Of a stretch of 64,000 nucleotides of DNA, positions 56,247 to 64,000 are shown in pieces (position 1 is the stretch's first letter; the number at the start of each line of letters is the position of its first letter). The translations under genes were made by a program, and so were the position numbers. The stretch is taken from the NCBI RefSeq assembly GCF_022179285.1, contig NZ_BPQO01000010.1, positions 1-64,000 on the forward strand, in the 5' to 3' direction. The DNA is from Methylobacterium hispanicum. GTDB taxonomy: Bacteria > Pseudomonadota > Alphaproteobacteria > Rhizobiales > Beijerinckiaceae. The notes below the pieces were generated by a model that had not been told where the DNA came from, did no database searches, and saw only the letters and a program-made list of their open reading frames with translations.

Positions 56247-57685
56247 CCGCCCCAACCCAAACCCTCACCCGCGCCCTGATGCGCCTCACCCCCGCGATCC
56301 TGCCCTTCGCGGACGCGGCGACGCCCGAGCTGCCGCTCGGCCGCCTCCTGCGGCTCGCGCTGTTCCAGGTCACGGTCGGCATGGCGGCGGTGCTCCTCAT
56401 CGGCACGCTCAACCGGGTGATGATCGTCGAGCTGCGGGTCCAGGCCTCGGTCGTGGCCGTGATGCTGGCGCTGCCCCTCGTCTTCGCGCCCTTGCGGGCG
56501 CTCGTCGGCTTCCGCTCGGACACGCACCGCTCGGTGCTGGGCTGGCGGCGGGTGCCCTACATCTGGTTCGGCACGCTGCTGCAGTTCGGCGGCCTCGCCA
56601 TCATGCCCTTCGCCCTGCTGATCCTGTCGGGCGACACCACCGGCCCGCTCTGGGTCGGGGACGCGGCGGCAGCGCTCGCCTTCCTGTTCGTCGGCGCAGG
56701 CCTTCACACCGTCCAGACCGCGGGCCTCGCGCTCGCCACCGATCTCGCCCCGGCCCAGGCCCGCCCGCGGGTGGTGGCGCTGCTCTGCGCCGCGCTCGTC
56801 GCCGGCATGATGGCGAGCGCCGTGCTGTTCGGGCTCGTGCTCGCGAACTTCTCCCCCGTGCGGCTGATCCAGGTGATCCAGGGCGCGGCGCTGCTCACGA
56901 TGCTGCTCAACGGCATCGCCCTCTGGAAGCAGGAGCCGCGCGCCCCCGCCCGCACCCGCGCAACCGCTCGCCCGGCCTTCTCCGACTCCTGGCGCGGCTA
57001 CGCAGGGACCGGCCGGGCGCGGCGGCGGCTCGTGGCGATCGGGCTCGGCACGGCCGGGTTCTCGATGCAGGACGTGCTGCTCGAACCCTATGGCGGGGAG
57101 ATCCTGCGCCTCTCCGTCGCCGCCACCACGGCGCTCACCGCGATCCTGGCGGCGGGCGGCGGCCTCGGGCTCTGGCTCGCCGCGCGCTGGCTCGCCCGCG
57201 GGGGCGACCCGTTCCGCGTGGCGGCGGCCGGCTGCGGGGTCGGCATCCTGGCCTTCTCGGCCGTCACCTTCGCGAGCCCGCTCGAATCCGCCCGGCTCTT
57301 CGGCACCGGCGTGGCGCTGATCGGGCTCGGCGGCGGGCTGTTCGCCCACGGCACGCTGACCGCCGCGATGAACGCCGCCGGCCCCGAGGAGACCGGCCTC
57401 GCGCTCGGCGCCTGGGGCGCCGCCCAGGCGAGCGCGGCCGGCATCGCCATCGCGGCCGGCGGCCTCCTGCGCGACGCCGGCGGGGCGCTCGCCCGTTCGG
57501 GTGCGCTCGGCGCGGGGCTGGAGGGGCCCGCGAGCGGCTACCTCATCGTCTACCACATCGAGATCGCGCTGCTCTTCGGCGCCCTCGTCGCCCTCGGCCC
57601 CCTGGTCCGCAGCCAGGCCGCACGCCCCGTTCCCGGCCCGGTCACGGGCCGCGACCGCACCCGCCTCACCGAGAGACCCGCCTGA
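56243..57685 (+). CDS. lhaA: LhaA/PucC-family light-harvesting 1 assembly protein
   Basis: A 480-residue, 12-helix BCD-family protein. LLRLALFQVTVGMAAVLLIG, NRVMIVELRVQASVVAVMLA, GFRSDTHRSVLGWRRVPYIW and GFSMQDVLLEPYGGEILRLS are typical of LhaA. It promotes insertion of LH1 and probably delivers pigment. It lies between bchM and puhA as in other purple bacteria. ATG 56243 overlaps the bchM stop. Confidence 0.95.
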   Translation: MTAPTQTLTRALMRLTPAILPFADAATPELPLGRLLRLALFQVTVGMAAVLLIGTLNRVMIVELRVQASVVAVMLALPLVFAPLRALVGFRSDTHRSVLGWRRVPYIWFGTLLQFGGLAIMPFALLILSGDTTGPLWVGDAAAALAFLFVGAGLHTVQTAGLALATDLAPAQARPRVVALLCAALVAGMMASAVLFGLVLANFSPVRLIQVIQGAALLTMLLNGIALWKQEPRAPARTRATARPAFSDSWRGYAGTGRARRRLVAIGLGTAGFSMQDVLLEPYGGEILRLSVAATTALTAILAAGGGLGLWLAARWLARGGDPFRVAAAGCGVGILAFSAVTFASPLESARLFGTGVALIGLGGGLFAHGTLTAAMNAAGPEETGLALGAWGAAQASAAGIAIAAGGLLRDAGGALARSGALGAGLEGPASGYLIVYHIEIALLFGALVALGPLVRSQAARPVPGPVTGRDRTRLTERPA

Positions 57686-57703
57686 AGAGGGGAGGACGCC
57701 ACC

Positions 57704-58498
57704 ATGCCGACCGCTCTGCCGAACGCCGTCCCGATCGGGGGACTGACCAGCTATCTCGACGTCGCCCAGGTGGTGCTCTACGCCTTCTGGCTCTTCTTCG
57801 CGGGGCTGGTGTTCTACCTGCGCCGCGAGGACCGGCGCGAGGGCTATCCCCTCGAGAACGAGGCGGTCGGGCGCCTGAAGAGGCCGGACCCGATCCTGAT
57901 CCCGACCCCGAAGGCGTTCCGGCTCACGAGCGGCCACACGATGTGGGCGCCGCAGACCGGCGTCGCGATCGAGACAGAGGTGCCGAGCCGCAAGGTCGAG
58001 CCCTGGCCGGGCGCGCCCTACGAGCGCACCGACGCCTCGCTCCGGGCCGGCGTCGGACCCGGCTCCTACGCGCCCCGCAACGACGAGCACGACCGCACCT
58101 GGGACGGGGAATACCGCATCGTACCGCTGCGGGTCGCCGACCACTTCGTGGTGCACGAGGACGGCCCGAACCCGATCGGCCTCACGGTGGTGGGTGCCGA
58201 CCGTAAGCTCGCGGGCGTCGTGGTCGATCTCTGGGTCGATCGGGGCGAGTCCTTCGTGCGCTACTACGAGGTGGAGCTGCCCGGCGGCGGCCGGCGGCTG
58301 ATGCCGGTCACCTTCTGCCGCGGCCCGCTCTTCGGCCGCAACGTCACCACCGAGGCGCTGCTGGGGGAGCAGTTCGCCGACATCCCGACGACGAAGGACC
58401 CGGATTCGGTGACGCTCCGGGAGGAGGAGCGGATCATGGCCTATTTCGGGGCCGGCACCCTCTACGCCACCCCCGCCCGCGCGGAGCCGCTGCTGTGA
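57704..58498 (+). CDS. puhA: Photosynthetic reaction centre H subunit
   Basis: A 264-residue subunit. One N-terminal helix ([20 protein letters not shown], then [15 protein letters not shown]), followed by a cytoplasmic PRC-barrel domain ([40 protein letters not shown]). A terminal [17 protein letters not shown] matches the family. It caps the L/M core and guides protons to QB. An AGAGGGGAGG ribosome site lies ahead of ATG 57704. The stop overlaps the puhB GTG. Confidence 0.97.
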   Translation: MPTALPNAVPIGGLTSYLDVAQVVLYAFWLFFAGLVFYLRREDRREGYPLENEAVGRLKRPDPILIPTPKAFRLTSGHTMWAPQTGVAIETEVPSRKVEPWPGAPYERTDASLRAGVGPGSYAPRNDEHDRTWDGEYRIVPLRVADHFVVHEDGPNPIGLTVVGADRKLAGVVVDLWVDRGESFVRYYEVELPGGGRRLMPVTFCRGPLFGRNVTTEALLGEQFADIPTTKDPDSVTLREEERIMAYFGAGTLYATPARAEPLL

Positions 58499-59166
58499 GC
58501 GCGCATTGCGACTTCCTGCCCGAGGGCACGCAACGGGGCCTGCCGGGGCCGCTGCCCACGGGGGAGCGCATCCTCTGGCAGGGCGCGCCCTCCACCCGCG
58601 GCCTCTGGCTGCGCGTCTTCCACGCGCCCCTCGCCGGGCTCTGGTTCGCGGTCTGCGGGATCGGCGTCGTCGCGGTGGCCCAGAACCCGGCGGGCACGGC
58701 CGCCGCGCTCGCCGGGGTGCTGGGGCTGGCGCTGGCGCTTCTCGGCGTCCTCGCCTTTGCTGCCCACCGCACCACGCTCTACACGGTGACGAACCGGCGC
58801 CTCGTGCTCCAGATCGGCATCGCGCTGCCCGTCACCTACAATCTTCCGTTCGGGCAGGTGGAGAGCGCGGAGCTGCGCCTGTTCGGGGACGGCAGCGGGG
58901 ACGTGCCCCTGCGGCTGAAGCCCGCCGCCCGCATCGCCTACCTGCAGCTCTGGCCGCACGCCCGGCCCTGGCGGATCACCCGGCCCGAGCCGATGCTGCG
59001 CAGCGTGCCGGGCGCGACCGAGGCCGCCGCGATCCTGGGACGCGCGCTGGCGGAAGCGCGGGACGCCGAGGTCCGCGCGGCGGCGCCCGGCATCGTGGCC
59101 GACCTGCCGGTGATCGTGGCCCGGCCCGGCCGGGCCGCGCCCGGCCGCCTCGTCGCCGCGGAGTAG
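58495..59166 (+). CDS. puhB: Photosynthetic complex assembly protein PuhB
   Basis: A 223-residue membrane protein starting at GTG 58495. [20 protein letters not shown] is the conserved start, followed by two helices ([17 protein letters not shown] and [20 protein letters not shown]) and a PH-like domain ([40 protein letters not shown]). PuhB assists reaction-centre assembly. It overlaps puhA by four bases and is followed four bases later by puhC. Confidence 0.94.
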   Translation: MSAHCDFLPEGTQRGLPGPLPTGERILWQGAPSTRGLWLRVFHAPLAGLWFAVCGIGVVAVAQNPAGTAAALAGVLGLALALLGVLAFAAHRTTLYTVTNRRLVLQIGIALPVTYNLPFGQVESAELRLFGDGSGDVPLRLKPAARIAYLQLWPHARPWRITRPEPMLRSVPGATEAAAILGRALAEARDAEVRAAAPGIVADLPVIVARPGRAAPGRLVAAE

Positions 59167-59170
59167 GCCG

Positions 59171-59707
59171 ATGCGCGCGCCCGTGCATTCCGAGATCCTC
59201 GGCTCCGGCCCCGGCCCCGTGCTCCTCGGGGCCGGTGGCCTCCTGGCCTTCACGCTGCTCGCCGTGCTCGCCGGCCGGGGACCGTCCGTGGCGGCCCTGC
59301 CGGAGGTCGAGGCCCCGCCCGGGATCGGGGCCCCGCCCGCCGCCGCGCTCGCCTTCCGGGCCGAGGACCGGGACGACGGCTCGATCGCGCTGCGCGAGGC
59401 CGAGAGCCTGCGCGTCGTGGCGACCATCCGCCCCGGCGAGGACGGCTTCGTCCGCGGCACCCTGCGCGGCCTCGCCCAGGCCCGCCAGCGCGAGGGGCTG
59501 GGGCCGGACGAGCCCTTCCGCCTCGTGCGACACGCCGACGGGCGGCTCGCGCTCGATGACGCCGCCACCGGCCGGCACGTGGCGCTGCAGGCCTTCGGGC
59601 CGACCAACGCCGCCGCCTTCGGGCGGATCCTCCAAGATGCCCAACGGCAAGATGCCCAACGGCAAGATGCCCAACGGCGAGATGCCCACCGGGAGGCGCA
59701 CCCATGA
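59171..59707 (+). CDS. puhC: Photosynthetic complex assembly protein PuhC, with repeat tail
   Basis: A 178-residue protein with one N-terminal helix ([18 protein letters not shown]) and a periplasmic domain ([35 protein letters not shown]). The [20 protein letters not shown] motif and [18 protein letters not shown] are the PuhC signature. After FGRIL the protein continues with QDAQR repeats from a 15-bp DNA tandem array, about 24 residues beyond the normal end. PuhC affects reaction-centre and LH1 levels. It overlaps the next gene. Confidence 0.92.
   Translation: MRAPVHSEILGSGPGPVLLGAGGLLAFTLLAVLAGRGPSVAALPEVEAPPGIGAPPAAALAFRAEDRDDGSIALREAESLRVVATIRPGEDGFVRGTLRGLAQARQREGLGPDEPFRLVRHADGRLALDDAATGRHVALQAFGPTNAAAFGRILQDAQRQDAQRQDAQRRDAHREAHP
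59633..59692 (+). repeat. 15-bp tandem repeat at the 3' end of puhC
   Basis: Three exact copies of CAAGATGCCCAACGG and a fourth diverged copy (CGAGATGCCCACCGG) encode [20 protein letters not shown] in the puhC frame. The period keeps the frame, so unit number may vary between strains. The array ends 11 bases before the start of the next gene. Confidence 0.9.
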
Positions 59708-60000
59708 GCTGGCTCACCCGAACCGCGGTCGAGGTGCCCTGCACCGTCGAGATCGAGCAGACCCCCGAGAGCCTGCACGCCCACGTCACCCTGGAGGCCG
59801 GCTTCGAGATCGAGCCCGGCGACGCGGTGATCGTGCACGATTCCCCCGTCTCGGTGCCGTACGGCGAGCGCCTGGTCGTGCGCCGCCACGCCACCGTCAC
59901 CCGCGCCTCGAAGCTCGAGCGCGCCTGGACCAAGCTGATCGCCCATCTCGAGCTGACCGAGCTCTACGAGGTGAGCTTTTCCGAGAGGAGGAGCCTGTGA
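59704..60000 (+). CDS. Conserved photosynthesis-cluster protein between puhC and acsF
   Basis: A 98-residue soluble protein, [20 protein letters not shown] and [20 protein letters not shown], with [20 protein letters not shown] and [20 protein letters not shown]. It resembles the unnamed small gene found at this place in other Rhizobiales photosynthesis clusters, where R. capsulatus has the much shorter puhD. Beta-strand-rich sequence suggests a small barrel. Overlaps on both sides show coupled translation with puhC and acsF; a role in cyclase or assembly is inferred from position only. Confidence 0.8.
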   Translation: MSWLTRTAVEVPCTVEIEQTPESLHAHVTLEAGFEIEPGDAVIVHDSPVSVPYGERLVVRRHATVTRASKLERAWTKLIAHLELTELYEVSFSERRSL

Positions 60001-61085
60001 ACGCGCACGTCCACCCCGCCCAAGGCCAGATCGCGCCGAAGCTGCCGATGAACGAGTCCACCCGCGCCGCGCAGGAGACGACGTTCCTGTCCCCGCGCTT
60101 CTACACCACCGATTTCGAGGAACTCGACCGCACCGACGTCGAGCCGGTGCGCGCCCAGTGGGACGTGCTGATCGCCGAACTCCGCTCCGACCCGAACAAG
60201 CGCCACTTCATCCGGAACGAAGAATTCGACTGCGACCTCTCGCAGATGGATCCGGAACTCCGGAAGGAGTTCCTGGACTTCCTGGTCTCCTCGATCACCG
60301 CCGAGTTCTCGGGCTGCGTGCTCTATGCGGAGATGAGGAAGCGGGCCAAGAACAAGGACATCCGCGAGCTGTTCGGCTTCATGAGCCGGGACGAGGCCAG
60401 GCATGCCGGCTTCATCAACGACACGCTGAAGGATTTCGGCATCGGCGTGGACCTCGGCTTCCTCACGAAGACGAAGAAGTACACCTTCTTCCGGCCGAAG
60501 TTCATCTTCTACGCGACGTACCTGTCCGAGAAGATCGGCTACGCGCGCTACATCACCATCTTCCGCCACCTCGAGCGGCACCCGGACCGGCGCATCCACC
60601 CGATCTTCAAGTGGTTCGAACTCTGGTGCAACGACGAGTTCCGCCACGGCGAGGCCTTCGCGCTCCTGATGCGGGCCAACCCGAAACTGACGAGCGGGCG
60701 CAACCGCTACTGGATCCGCTTCTTCCTGCTGGCGGTGTTCGCGACGATGTACGTGCGCGACCACCACCGCCCGGCCTTCCACGCCGCACTCGGCATCGAC
60801 CCGACCGACTACGATTTCCGGGTCTTCCGCATCACCCAGGAGATCGCGCGCCAGACCTTCCCGGTGCTCCTCGACCTCGACGACCCGCGCTTCCGGGCGG
60901 GGCTCGACCGGCTGCTCGCCTGCGCGCGCGGCATCGACGCGGCCCGCGCCCGCGGCGGCCTGACGGGCCGGCTCGCCCAGGGCTGGCACGCGGCGCGCGC
61001 GGCGCTCACCTTCGGGCGGCTCTACGCGCTGCCGGTGCGCGAGAACGCGATGCCCGCCGACATCCGCCTCGAGCCGGTCTGGTAG
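59997..61085 (+). CDS. acsF: Mg-protoporphyrin IX monomethyl ester aerobic cyclase
   Basis: A 362-residue diiron enzyme. Ligand motifs include [25 protein letters not shown] (ExxH) and [16 protein letters not shown] (ExxH). [20 protein letters not shown] is the conserved N-terminus. It forms the isocyclic ring using O2, consistent with aerobic phototrophy; no bchE is in the window. GTG 59997 overlaps the previous stop. It is the aerobic route key enzyme of this cluster. Confidence 0.97.
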   Translation: MNAHVHPAQGQIAPKLPMNESTRAAQETTFLSPRFYTTDFEELDRTDVEPVRAQWDVLIAELRSDPNKRHFIRNEEFDCDLSQMDPELRKEFLDFLVSSITAEFSGCVLYAEMRKRAKNKDIRELFGFMSRDEARHAGFINDTLKDFGIGVDLGFLTKTKKYTFFRPKFIFYATYLSEKIGYARYITIFRHLERHPDRRIHPIFKWFELWCNDEFRHGEAFALLMRANPKLTSGRNRYWIRFFLLAVFATMYVRDHHRPAFHAALGIDPTDYDFRVFRITQEIARQTFPVLLDLDDPRFRAGLDRLLACARGIDAARARGGLTGRLAQGWHAARAALTFGRLYALPVRENAMPADIRLEPVW

Positions 61086-61099
61086 GGGGCGTCGTCCGC

Positions 61100-61894
61100 A
61101 TGCCGGCGCTCGCCCTCCCGGTCGTCCTCGCGCTGGTCGCCTGGTGGTTCTCCACCGGGCTGATCCTGGCGCTGCAGCACCTGCCCCGGCGCACCCACGC
61201 CTGGAGCCTCGGGGGCGCCTCGCTGGTGCTGGCGGGCGCCCTCTGGACGATCGGACGGAGCGCGGACGACACCGGGGAGGCGGGGGCCTATGCGGGGTTC
61301 CTGGGCGCGCTCGCGGTCTGGGGCTGGCAGGAGATGGCCTACTACATGGGCTTCGTCTCCGGCCCGCGGCCCGTGGCCTGCGCGCCGTCCGCCCGGGGGC
61401 TCGACCGGTTCCTCTCCGCGCTCGCCACCAGCCTCTGGCACGAATTCGCGATCCTGGCCGGTGGCTTGGCCATCCTCTGCCTGGTCTGGGGCGCGCCGAA
61501 CCGGGTGGGCCTCTGGACCTACGCCGTGCTGGTGCTGATGAACGCCTCGGCCCGGCTCAACCTGTTCCTGGGGGTGCGCAACCTCCAGCTCGAGTTCCTG
61601 CCCGCCCATCTCGGCTACCTCGCGGGCTACCTGCGCCAGCGCGCGATGAACGGGCTGTTCCCGCTCTCGGTCAGCCTCGGCACCGCGGCCGCCGTGCTCC
61701 TCGGGGCGGCCGCGCTCGGGGCCGGGACCGCGCCGGAGCGCACGGGGCTGGCGCTGGTGGCCACGCTGACCGCGCTCGCGGTGCTGGAGCACTGGTTCCT
61801 GATGCTGCCGCTCCCGGCCGCCGCGCTCTGGCGCTGGAGCCTGCCGGAGGCGGACAAGCCCACCGAGGCCGGACCGGCCGGGGAGGGGGCGTGA
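61100..61894 (+). CDS. puhE: PuhE (DUF3623) photosynthesis-cluster membrane protein
   Basis: A 264-residue, seven-or-eight-helix protein. [20 protein letters not shown] at the start, [20 protein letters not shown] and [20 protein letters not shown] mark DUF3623. [20 protein letters not shown] and [20 protein letters not shown] complete it. In Rhodobacter its loss alters photosystem levels. It starts 14 bases after acsF and precedes hemA, the same order as elsewhere. Confidence 0.93.
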   Translation: MPALALPVVLALVAWWFSTGLILALQHLPRRTHAWSLGGASLVLAGALWTIGRSADDTGEAGAYAGFLGALAVWGWQEMAYYMGFVSGPRPVACAPSARGLDRFLSALATSLWHEFAILAGGLAILCLVWGAPNRVGLWTYAVLVLMNASARLNLFLGVRNLQLEFLPAHLGYLAGYLRQRAMNGLFPLSVSLGTAAAVLLGAAALGAGTAPERTGLALVATLTALAVLEHWFLMLPLPAAALWRWSLPEADKPTEAGPAGEGA

Positions 61895-61953
61895 GCGCGA
61901 TGCGGGCACCGACGAGACAGCCAACGAAACGACCCACAGGGGAGAGCCGGCCG

Positions 61954-63171
61954 ATGGACTACGAAGCCTTCTTCGGCGCCGAGATCGCGGGCCTGCGCGG
62001 CGAGGGCCGCTACCGGGTCTTCACCGAACTGGAGCGCCGGGCCGGCGCCTTCCCGCGGGCGACCCACCATCACGAGGGGGGCACGCGGCCCGTCACGGTC
62101 TGGTGCTCGAACGACTATCTCGGCATGGGCCAGCACGCGGGCGTGCTCGCCGCGATGCACGCGGCGATCGACCGCTGCGGGGCCGGCGCCGGGGGCACCC
62201 GCAACATCTCGGGCACCAACCACGAGCACGTGCTCCTGGAGGCCGAACTCGCGGATCTCCACGGCAAGGAGGCGGCGCTCCTCTTCACCTCGGGCTACGT
62301 CTCGAACTGGGCGGCGCTCGGCACGCTGGCGGCGCGTCTGCCGCACTGCGCGGTGTTCTCGGATTCGGAGAACCACGCCTCGATGATCGAGGGCATCCGG
62401 GCGAGCCGCGCGGAGCGCCACATCTTCCGCCACAACGACCCGGCCGACCTCGACGCCAAGCTCCGCCTCGTCGATCCGGCCCGGCCGAAGATCGTGGCCT
62501 TCGAGTCGGTCTACTCGATGGACGGCGACATCGCGCCGATCGCGGAGATCTGCGACGTGGCCCAAGCCCACGGGGCGCTCACCTACCTCGACGAGGTGCA
62601 CGCGGTCGGCCTCTACGGAGCGCGGGGCGGCGGCATCTCGGAGCGCGACGGCCTCGCCGACCGCCTCGACGTGATCGAGGGGACGCTCGGCAAGGCCTTC
62701 GGCGTGCACGGCGGCTACATCACGGGCTCGGCCCGGCTCTGCGACTTCGTGCGCAGCTTCGCCTCGGGCTTCATCTTCACCACCTCGCTGCCCCCGGCGG
62801 TCGCGGCGGGGGCGGCGGCGAGCATCCGCCACCTCAAGGCGAGCGGGGCCGAGCGGGCGCGCCACCAGGACCGGGTCGCCCGCACCCGGGCCGCGCTCAG
62901 CCGCGCCGGGATCCCGGTCCTGCCCAACGACAGCCACATCGTGCCGGTGATGGTCGGCGACCCCGTGCTCTGCAAGGCGATCTCCGACACGCTGCTGGAC
63001 GAGTTCCGGATCTACGTGCAGCCGATCAACTACCCGACGGTGGCGCGCGGCACCGAGCGCCTGCGCATCACGCCCTCGCCGCTGCACACGGATGCCGACA
63101 TCGCGCACCTCGTGGCGGCTTTGTCGATCGTCTGGGCGCGGATGGGCGTGGAGCGGCGCGCGGCGGAGTGA
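61954..63171 (+). CDS. hemA: 5-aminolevulinate synthase
   Basis: A 405-residue PLP enzyme. [58 protein letters not shown] and the PLP lysine in [20 protein letters not shown] are typical. It condenses glycine and succinyl-CoA, feeding the whole tetrapyrrole pathway. GGGGAGAG precedes ATG 61954. The cluster copy probably supplies bacteriochlorophyll synthesis, with any housekeeping copy elsewhere. A family D element separates it from bchI. Confidence 0.96.
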   Translation: MDYEAFFGAEIAGLRGEGRYRVFTELERRAGAFPRATHHHEGGTRPVTVWCSNDYLGMGQHAGVLAAMHAAIDRCGAGAGGTRNISGTNHEHVLLEAELADLHGKEAALLFTSGYVSNWAALGTLAARLPHCAVFSDSENHASMIEGIRASRAERHIFRHNDPADLDAKLRLVDPARPKIVAFESVYSMDGDIAPIAEICDVAQAHGALTYLDEVHAVGLYGARGGGISERDGLADRLDVIEGTLGKAFGVHGGYITGSARLCDFVRSFASGFIFTTSLPPAVAAGAAASIRHLKASGAERARHQDRVARTRAALSRAGIPVLPNDSHIVPVMVGDPVLCKAISDTLLDEFRIYVQPINYPTVARGTERLRITPSPLHTDADIAHLVAALSIVWARMGVERRAAE

Positions 63172-63180
63172 GGGCGTGAA

Positions 63181-63373
63181 ACCCTCCCCCCTCTGCGGGG
63201 GAGGGTGCCTCGCGGATGCGAGGCGGGAGAGGAGACGCCGCCTCAGGAAGGTGCTCGGCATCGATGCCGCGCTCGTGCCTGAACCGTTGCTCCCCTCTCT
63301 GCGGGACTTCGTCCCGATCGACCCGGCCTTACGGCCGGCCCACCCTCCCCCGCAGAGGGGGGAGGGAGAGTTG
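63181..63373. mobile_element. MITE-like element, family D, between hemA and bchI
   Basis: About 190 bp with inverted palindromic ends: CCTCCCCCCTCTGCGGGGGA at the left (63183 on) and CCCTCCCCCGCAGAGGGGGG at the right (63345 on), like those of the element at 11949-12126. The interior differs except for scattered blocks. It fills nearly all of the hemA-bchI gap, ending 26 bases before the bchI start, and may affect readthrough between them. Confidence 0.8.
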
Positions 63374-63398
63374 CGTCGGTGAACCAGGAGCGACGCCC

Positions 63399-64000
63399 AT
63401 GGACAGCGTGACCGCACGGCACCGGGACGGCGAGCCGGATACCGTCTTCGAGCCCACACCCGTCGCGTCCGCCCCGCCGCCGGCACCCGTCTTCCCCTTC
63501 TCGGCCATCGTCGGCCAGGACGCGATGCGCGAGGCGCTGCTGATCGCGGCGGTCGATCCGCTGATCGGCGGCGTGCTGGTGCTGGGCGACCGCGGCACCG
63601 GCAAGTCCACGGCGATCCGGGCGCTCGCCGCCCTGCTGCCGCCGATGCGGGCGGTGGCCGGCTGCCCCTACGCCTGCGACCCGGAGGCGCCCGCCGCCGC
63701 CTGCCCGCACTGCGCAGGCGGGGCCCCGCGCCGGGCGGAGACGCGGGCCGTGCCGGTCGTGGACCTGCCGCTCGGCGCCACCGAGGACCGGGTCGTCGGC
63801 GCGCTCGACCTGGAGCGGGCGCTCACCCGCGGCGAGCGGGCCTTCGAGCCGGGGCTGCTCGCCCGGGCCAACCGCGGCTTCCTCTACATCGACGAGGTGA
63901 ACCTCTTGGAGGACCACATCGTGGACCTCCTGCTCGACGTGGCGGCCTCAGGGATCAACACGGTGGAGCGCGAGGGGCTGTCGCTGCGCCACCCGGCCCG
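63399..64000 (+). CDS. bchI: Magnesium chelatase subunit I, N-terminal part (runs off the right edge)
   Basis: The 200 residues present are an AAA+ ATPase: [20 protein letters not shown], Walker [19 protein letters not shown], and Walker [21 protein letters not shown], with four cysteines in [11 protein letters not shown] and ACPHCAGG typical of this subunit. It drives Mg insertion with BchD and BchH. The first 30 residues are a Pro-rich leader. GGAG lies eight bases before ATG 63399. Confidence 0.96.
   Translation, partial: MDSVTARHRDGEPDTVFEPTPVASAPPPAPVFPFSAIVGQDAMREALLIAAVDPLIGGVLVLGDRGTGKSTAIRALAALLPPMRAVAGCPYACDPEAPAAACPHCAGGAPRRAETRAVPVVDLPLGATEDRVVGALDLERALTRGERAFEPGLLARANRGFLYIDEVNLLEDHIVDLLLDVAASGINTVEREGLSLRHPA

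Noticed and set aside
61895..61953. Upstream ATG that would extend hemA by about 18 residues
   Set aside because: The extension ([15 protein letters not shown]) is not conserved in aminolevulinate synthases, and GGGGAGAG is correctly placed for ATG 61954.

Overview
The window reads as chromosomal DNA of a pink-pigmented, very GC-rich alphaproteobacterium, most likely Methylobacteriaceae (Methylobacterium or Methylorubrum). That genus call is an inference from four things: an aerobic anoxygenic photosynthesis gene cluster of the Rhizobiales type, a MucR regulator, a KaiC/KaiB/histidine-kinase operon, and many short structured intergenic repeats. No tRNA, rRNA, transposase, phage gene or CRISPR array was found.

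Layout. 1-6.4 kb: the 5' end of serA (leftward) and a run of small, mostly uncharacterised genes (GNAT acetyltransferase, Rmf-like protein, YnfA-type membrane protein, ClpP-like protease). 6.4-11.1 kb: a VOC protein and a leftward operon kaiC-kaiB-kaiB-hybrid histidine kinase. 11.2-14.3 kb: two family 2 glycosyltransferases, one interrupted in frame by a MITE-like element, and a DUF1989 protein. 14.7-21.2 kb: an MHS-type transporter, then cyoABCD and a SURF1 gene for a bo-type quinol oxidase. 21.5-27.8 kb: MucR, an AEC transporter, KdsD and a GGDEF-EAL protein. 28-31.2 kb: a leftward D-glucarate catabolic operon gudD-garL-garR. 31.3-39.7 kb: DUF4336 protein, class I amidotransferase, PsiE-like protein, an orphan TAXI binding protein and a triheme cytochrome c.

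39.7-64 kb is the photosynthesis gene cluster. Leftward: aerR/ppaA-ppsR, then bchG, a BCD-family transporter, bchP, tspO and a small membrane gene. Rightward: bchF-bchN-bchB-bchH-bchL-bchM-lhaA-puhA-puhB-puhC-orf-acsF-puhE-hemA and the start of bchI. These supply 5-aminolevulinate, Mg insertion, ring methylation and cyclisation, protochlorophyllide reduction, C3 vinyl hydration, esterification and phytyl reduction, plus reaction-centre H subunit and assembly factors. Genes for the L, M and antenna subunits lie outside the window. Regulation is visible: bchG and bchF have matching promoters (TTGACA, 17 bp, CTAGSC) whose -35 box lies inside a TGT-N12-ACA-type PpsR site, and ppsR with its antagonist gene lies between them.

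The most unusual feature is the repeat content. At least five families recur. One family of about 150 bp lies inside bchB and at the 3' end of bchM in the same reading frame, so both proteins carry a related inserted peptide. Another family interrupts a glycosyltransferase in frame. A third, at gene 3' ends, has stems that differ by compensating changes between copies.
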